Positions 32,659 through 34,469 of a DNA stretch of 34,469 bases are shown piece by piece (positions within the stretch are counted from its first letter, which is position 1; each line of letters begins with the position of its first letter). Origin of the DNA: Acidobacteriota bacterium (GTDB lineage: Bacteria > Acidobacteriota > UBA6911 > JACOSC01); the NCBI GenBank assembly GCA_016179055.1, contig JACOSC010000310.1:1-34469 (forward strand), given 5' to 3'. The position numbers and the translations under genes were made by a program. The notes under the pieces are model-generated. The model worked only from the letters and a program-made list of their open reading frames with translations, made no database searches and was not told the origin of the DNA.

Positions 32659-34119
32659 TTATTCCCTTCGCCAGACATACACGCATTTGCGCAACGCCTC
32701 GCGCCCATGCACGCCCATTTGCTGACTACTGTTTCCTTTGCCATTTGGCAGCACCAGAATCTGCTCTGTCTTGAAACCTAAGCGCTCGGCAATCTCCGAA
32801 AGGATGATGTCCACAGAGATGCTTGCGCCAGCATATCGCACGTTGTCGTTCACCATGATGAGCGGTGCTCGCTGCTTTAGTACACGTGCAGACTCGAAAA
32901 TGACACAGGCCATCTCGTAGAAGTAGCCGCGCACCATACGGGGGATTCCATTATTATTGAGCAAGTCGAGTTCTTTCTGTGCATCCAAGTAAGCAAGGAT
33001 GCTTTGTAGCAGCGGATGTTGGTCGGCAGCGACGATGGCTGCTGCCCAATTCGGATTCAATGCTAGTAGGTCTTTTGCTCGGTTTTCAACCGTGCAACTC
33101 AACATCTCCTGCCTGAGTTTCGCCAATCCTTCCTCATCAACACCAAGGAGCGCGAGTTCCAGTGCATAAGTACGCGTGTAGTCGTAGCGATTGCAGTATG
33201 GTGGCGATGTAATCAGTCCCTCGTAAGACTCAGTTTTGAGCTTCGGCAGGATATTCAGGCATGAACCGCCGTGCAACTTTATCTCCGCCTTTGAACGGGC
33301 TGTGGAGAACAAATCTTCGGGCAAATCAGCAGAGCGTAAGTCGGCAACTATCTCGTGAAGTTTCTTTGTGATGGCCCTGTCAAAACTCAGAATCTCGCCC
33401 TTGTCAAAAATCTTTTTGCCTCGGCGTCGGCCGGAGCGGTAATCCCATCGCAAATACTGTCCGTCCTTTCTCGTGTAACTGATACTCTCAAGAATGCACA
33501 GCAAGGCAAACAGCAGAACGGCTTTTACTCGCCGCCCCTCTTGTTCTGACACTTCGAGAAATTGTCCCATTGCCTCAAGCGTTTCAGCCGGATACGCGCC
33601 ACGTGTTATTCTGAGTTCATTTATGGGCTTAGCAGTCTTGCTCTTTTTCCAGGGACGTTCGTCTCTCCAAAAGGCAAGACGCTTTACATCTGCATCCTTC
33701 AATTCCCAGTCAATTAGTTGCTTCGTCGCAATAACGATTTGGCCTATCGGGAGCAATTCGATGCCTTCGGCTTTCATCCCTAAACCGCCTGCCGCAAACA
33801 AAGCCGTCCCACTTCCTGAAAACGGATCGAGCACAGTACCCTTATCAATGCGGTATCTTCTCAACAAGTGCTCAACGAGACCGGCAGAAAAAGCCTCTTT
33901 ATACTTGAACCAACGATAGACGGCCTTGCCCTTATTGGCTTGAAAGCTCACCATTGCGCGAGTGAGCGAGTTGTCAACCCGAAGTTTGTCTGCCCATCGT
34001 GCTTCGGCCTCACAATTCAACTTCTCAACGCGGGTTATTGCTCCAGATACGATTGATAACGCAACGTGATTGTTCGGGCTTTTGATTCTACTTGCCGCTT
34101 TTGTTGTAAGTTGTGTCAT
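32659..34119 (-). CDS. DNA methyltransferase of the R-M system (TSPPY type)
   Basis: This 486-residue SAM-dependent amino-methyltransferase would protect the host sites of the endonuclease encoded next. The SAM-binding motif [13 protein letters not shown] is at about 98-109 and the catalytic motif TSPPY at 304-308, a form usual for N4-cytosine (or N6-adenine) methyltransferases. With motif I first and about 200 residues between, the target-recognition region probably lies in between. A C-terminal [11 protein letters not shown] segment is typical of this group. The ATG at 34119 has only GAG upstream; the frame opens at 34218, but that extension crosses the TTAGGC boundary of the possible cassette. 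Gene order is methyltransferase then endonuclease, four bases apart. Confidence 0.9.
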   Translation of the reverse strand: MTQLTTKAASRIKSPNNHVALSIVSGAITRVEKLNCEAEARWADKLRVDNSLTRAMVSFQANKGKAVYRWFKYKEAFSAGLVEHLLRRYRIDKGTVLDPFSGSGTALFAAGGLGMKAEGIELLPIGQIVIATKQLIDWELKDADVKRLAFWRDERPWKKSKTAKPINELRITRGAYPAETLEAMGQFLEVSEQEGRRVKAVLLFALLCILESISYTRKDGQYLRWDYRSGRRRGKKIFDKGEILSFDRAITKKLHEIVADLRSADLPEDLFSTARSKAEIKLHGGSCLNILPKLKTESYEGLITSPPYCNRYDYTRTYALELALLGVDEEGLAKLRQEMLSCTVENRAKDLLALNPNWAAAIVAADQHPLLQSILAYLDAQKELDLLNNNGIPRMVRGYFYEMACVIFESARVLKQRAPLIMVNDNVRYAGASISVDIILSEIAERLGFKTEQILVLPNGKGNSSQQMGVHGREALRKCVYVWRRE

Positions 34120-34267
34120 CTCTATGCCTATGTACTCGTCCTGTACTATTCTCTGCCTAATGATGAATTTTACATAAGGATGGGTATGGGCCGTCCAAAC
34201 GCATGCCCACCACCGCAACCCAATGGGATTTTACCAGATCACAAGGTGTAATGATAAACTCAATAGG
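34120..34267. other. Upstream region of the R-M operon
   Basis: It includes TTAGGC on the minus strand at 34160-34155, complementary to the GCCTAA of the attC-like site at 31678, and a candidate cassette 5' boundary. I see no well-spaced promoter for the methyltransferase gene. Confidence 0.4.
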
Positions 34268-34469
34268 TAACTGTTCACGGGGTTCACTGAAACCACACAA
34301 GAGACCCCCAGCGGAAGCTGGGGGAGACTCAGGCCCAGCCTACTCCGGCGACGCCCCACTCCCCCAACCCCCTCTCCCCGCCAGGCGGGGAGAGGGGGCC
34401 AGGGGGCATAGGCGTTAACCTAAGATCCACTTCATTGAGTAGCCCCCGCAGGCGGGCTACTCAATGAAG
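34268..34469. repeat. Hairpin-rich end of the window
   Basis: Starts with TAACTGTTCACGGGG (34268-34282), a terminus shared with other repeats here. Three hairpins follow: CCCCCAGC-GGAA-GCTGGGGG (34305-34324), a near-perfect 31-nt palindrome with core CTCTCCCCGCC (34368-34398), and a 16-bp perfect stem with 8-base loop (34430-34445 / 34454-34469; CTTCATTGAGTAGCCC on the left). No ORF is supported. Confidence 0.75.

Noticed and set aside
31386..34469. A complete integron
   Set aside because: No integrase gene, no attI and no second attC are visible; only a single attC-like site with a matching 5' box is claimed.
1..34469. CRISPR arrays, rRNA genes, insertion-sequence transposases
   Set aside because: No regularly spaced direct repeats, no rRNA-like sequence and no transposase-like protein were seen.

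Overview
The window reads as one bacterial chromosomal segment. Both ends fall inside repeats (a repeat block at base 1, a 40-base palindrome ending on the last base), so it may be a complete assembly contig. The organism is Gram-negative in style: periplasmic adaptor plus MacB-type transporter, lipoproteins, and an exosortase system. It respires aerobically with an aa3/caa3-type oxidase. The cox gene layout and the short palindromic repeats resemble the Planctomycetes/Verrucomicrobia (PVC) group, but that is recollection, not a measurement, and is low confidence.

Layout. 1-328: interspersed repeats. 329-1772: a gamma-carbonic-anhydrase-like protein and a FabI/FabL-type enoyl-ACP reductase. 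1998-2332: a nested inverted-repeat element. 2424-6249: a three-gene MacA/MacB-type efflux operon with separate ATPase and permease. 6571-8553: a tightly overlapping plus-strand operon for tRNA T-loop modification (TrmI-like m1A58 methyltransferase, TtuB-like sulfur carrier, TtuA-like U54 thiolase). 8727-17903: a minus-strand terminal-oxidase cluster transcribed from the right: a cupredoxin-like lipoprotein with a strong sigma-70-type promoter, then CoxB, CoxA, CtaA, CtaB, two CoxC-like subunits, CoxD-like subunit IV, a small CxxC membrane protein, SCO and DUF420. 18238-22386: exosortase and EpsI, divergent from a large PrsT-like TPR lipoprotein. 22554-25802: tRNA(CAU), TilS, an HPRT-like protein lacking the catalytic acidic residues, and an FdhE-like zinc protein. 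26407-31385: MtfA-type peptidase, GlpD, and an alkyl-DHAP-synthase-like flavoprotein. 31701-34119: an AvaI/BsoBI-like restriction-modification pair. 34268-34469: strong hairpins.

How the genes work together. The cox cluster holds subunits I-IV, heme O and heme A synthesis, and copper delivery (SCO), so it is close to self-sufficient. The TrmI/TtuB/TtuA operon would target neighbouring T-loop positions 54 and 58 of tRNA. GlpD makes DHAP, the backbone precursor used by an alkyl-DHAP synthase for ether lipids, and the two genes are neighbours. The exosortase, EpsI and TPR lipoprotein belong to the cell-envelope sorting/exopolysaccharide system, but no PEP-CTERM substrate is encoded here.

Most notable observations: (1) the T-loop modification operon, in which the TtuB diglycine codons also form the Shine-Dalgarno sequence of ttuA; (2) an HPRT homologue with all acidic residues of the PRPP loop replaced; (3) an attC-like hairpin after the restriction gene, matched by a complementary TTAGGC before the methyltransferase gene, suggesting an integron-cassette-like origin of the R-M pair; (4) a family of repeats bounded by GTAACTGTTCA-like termini. 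No CRISPR array, rRNA gene, transposase or integrase was seen.
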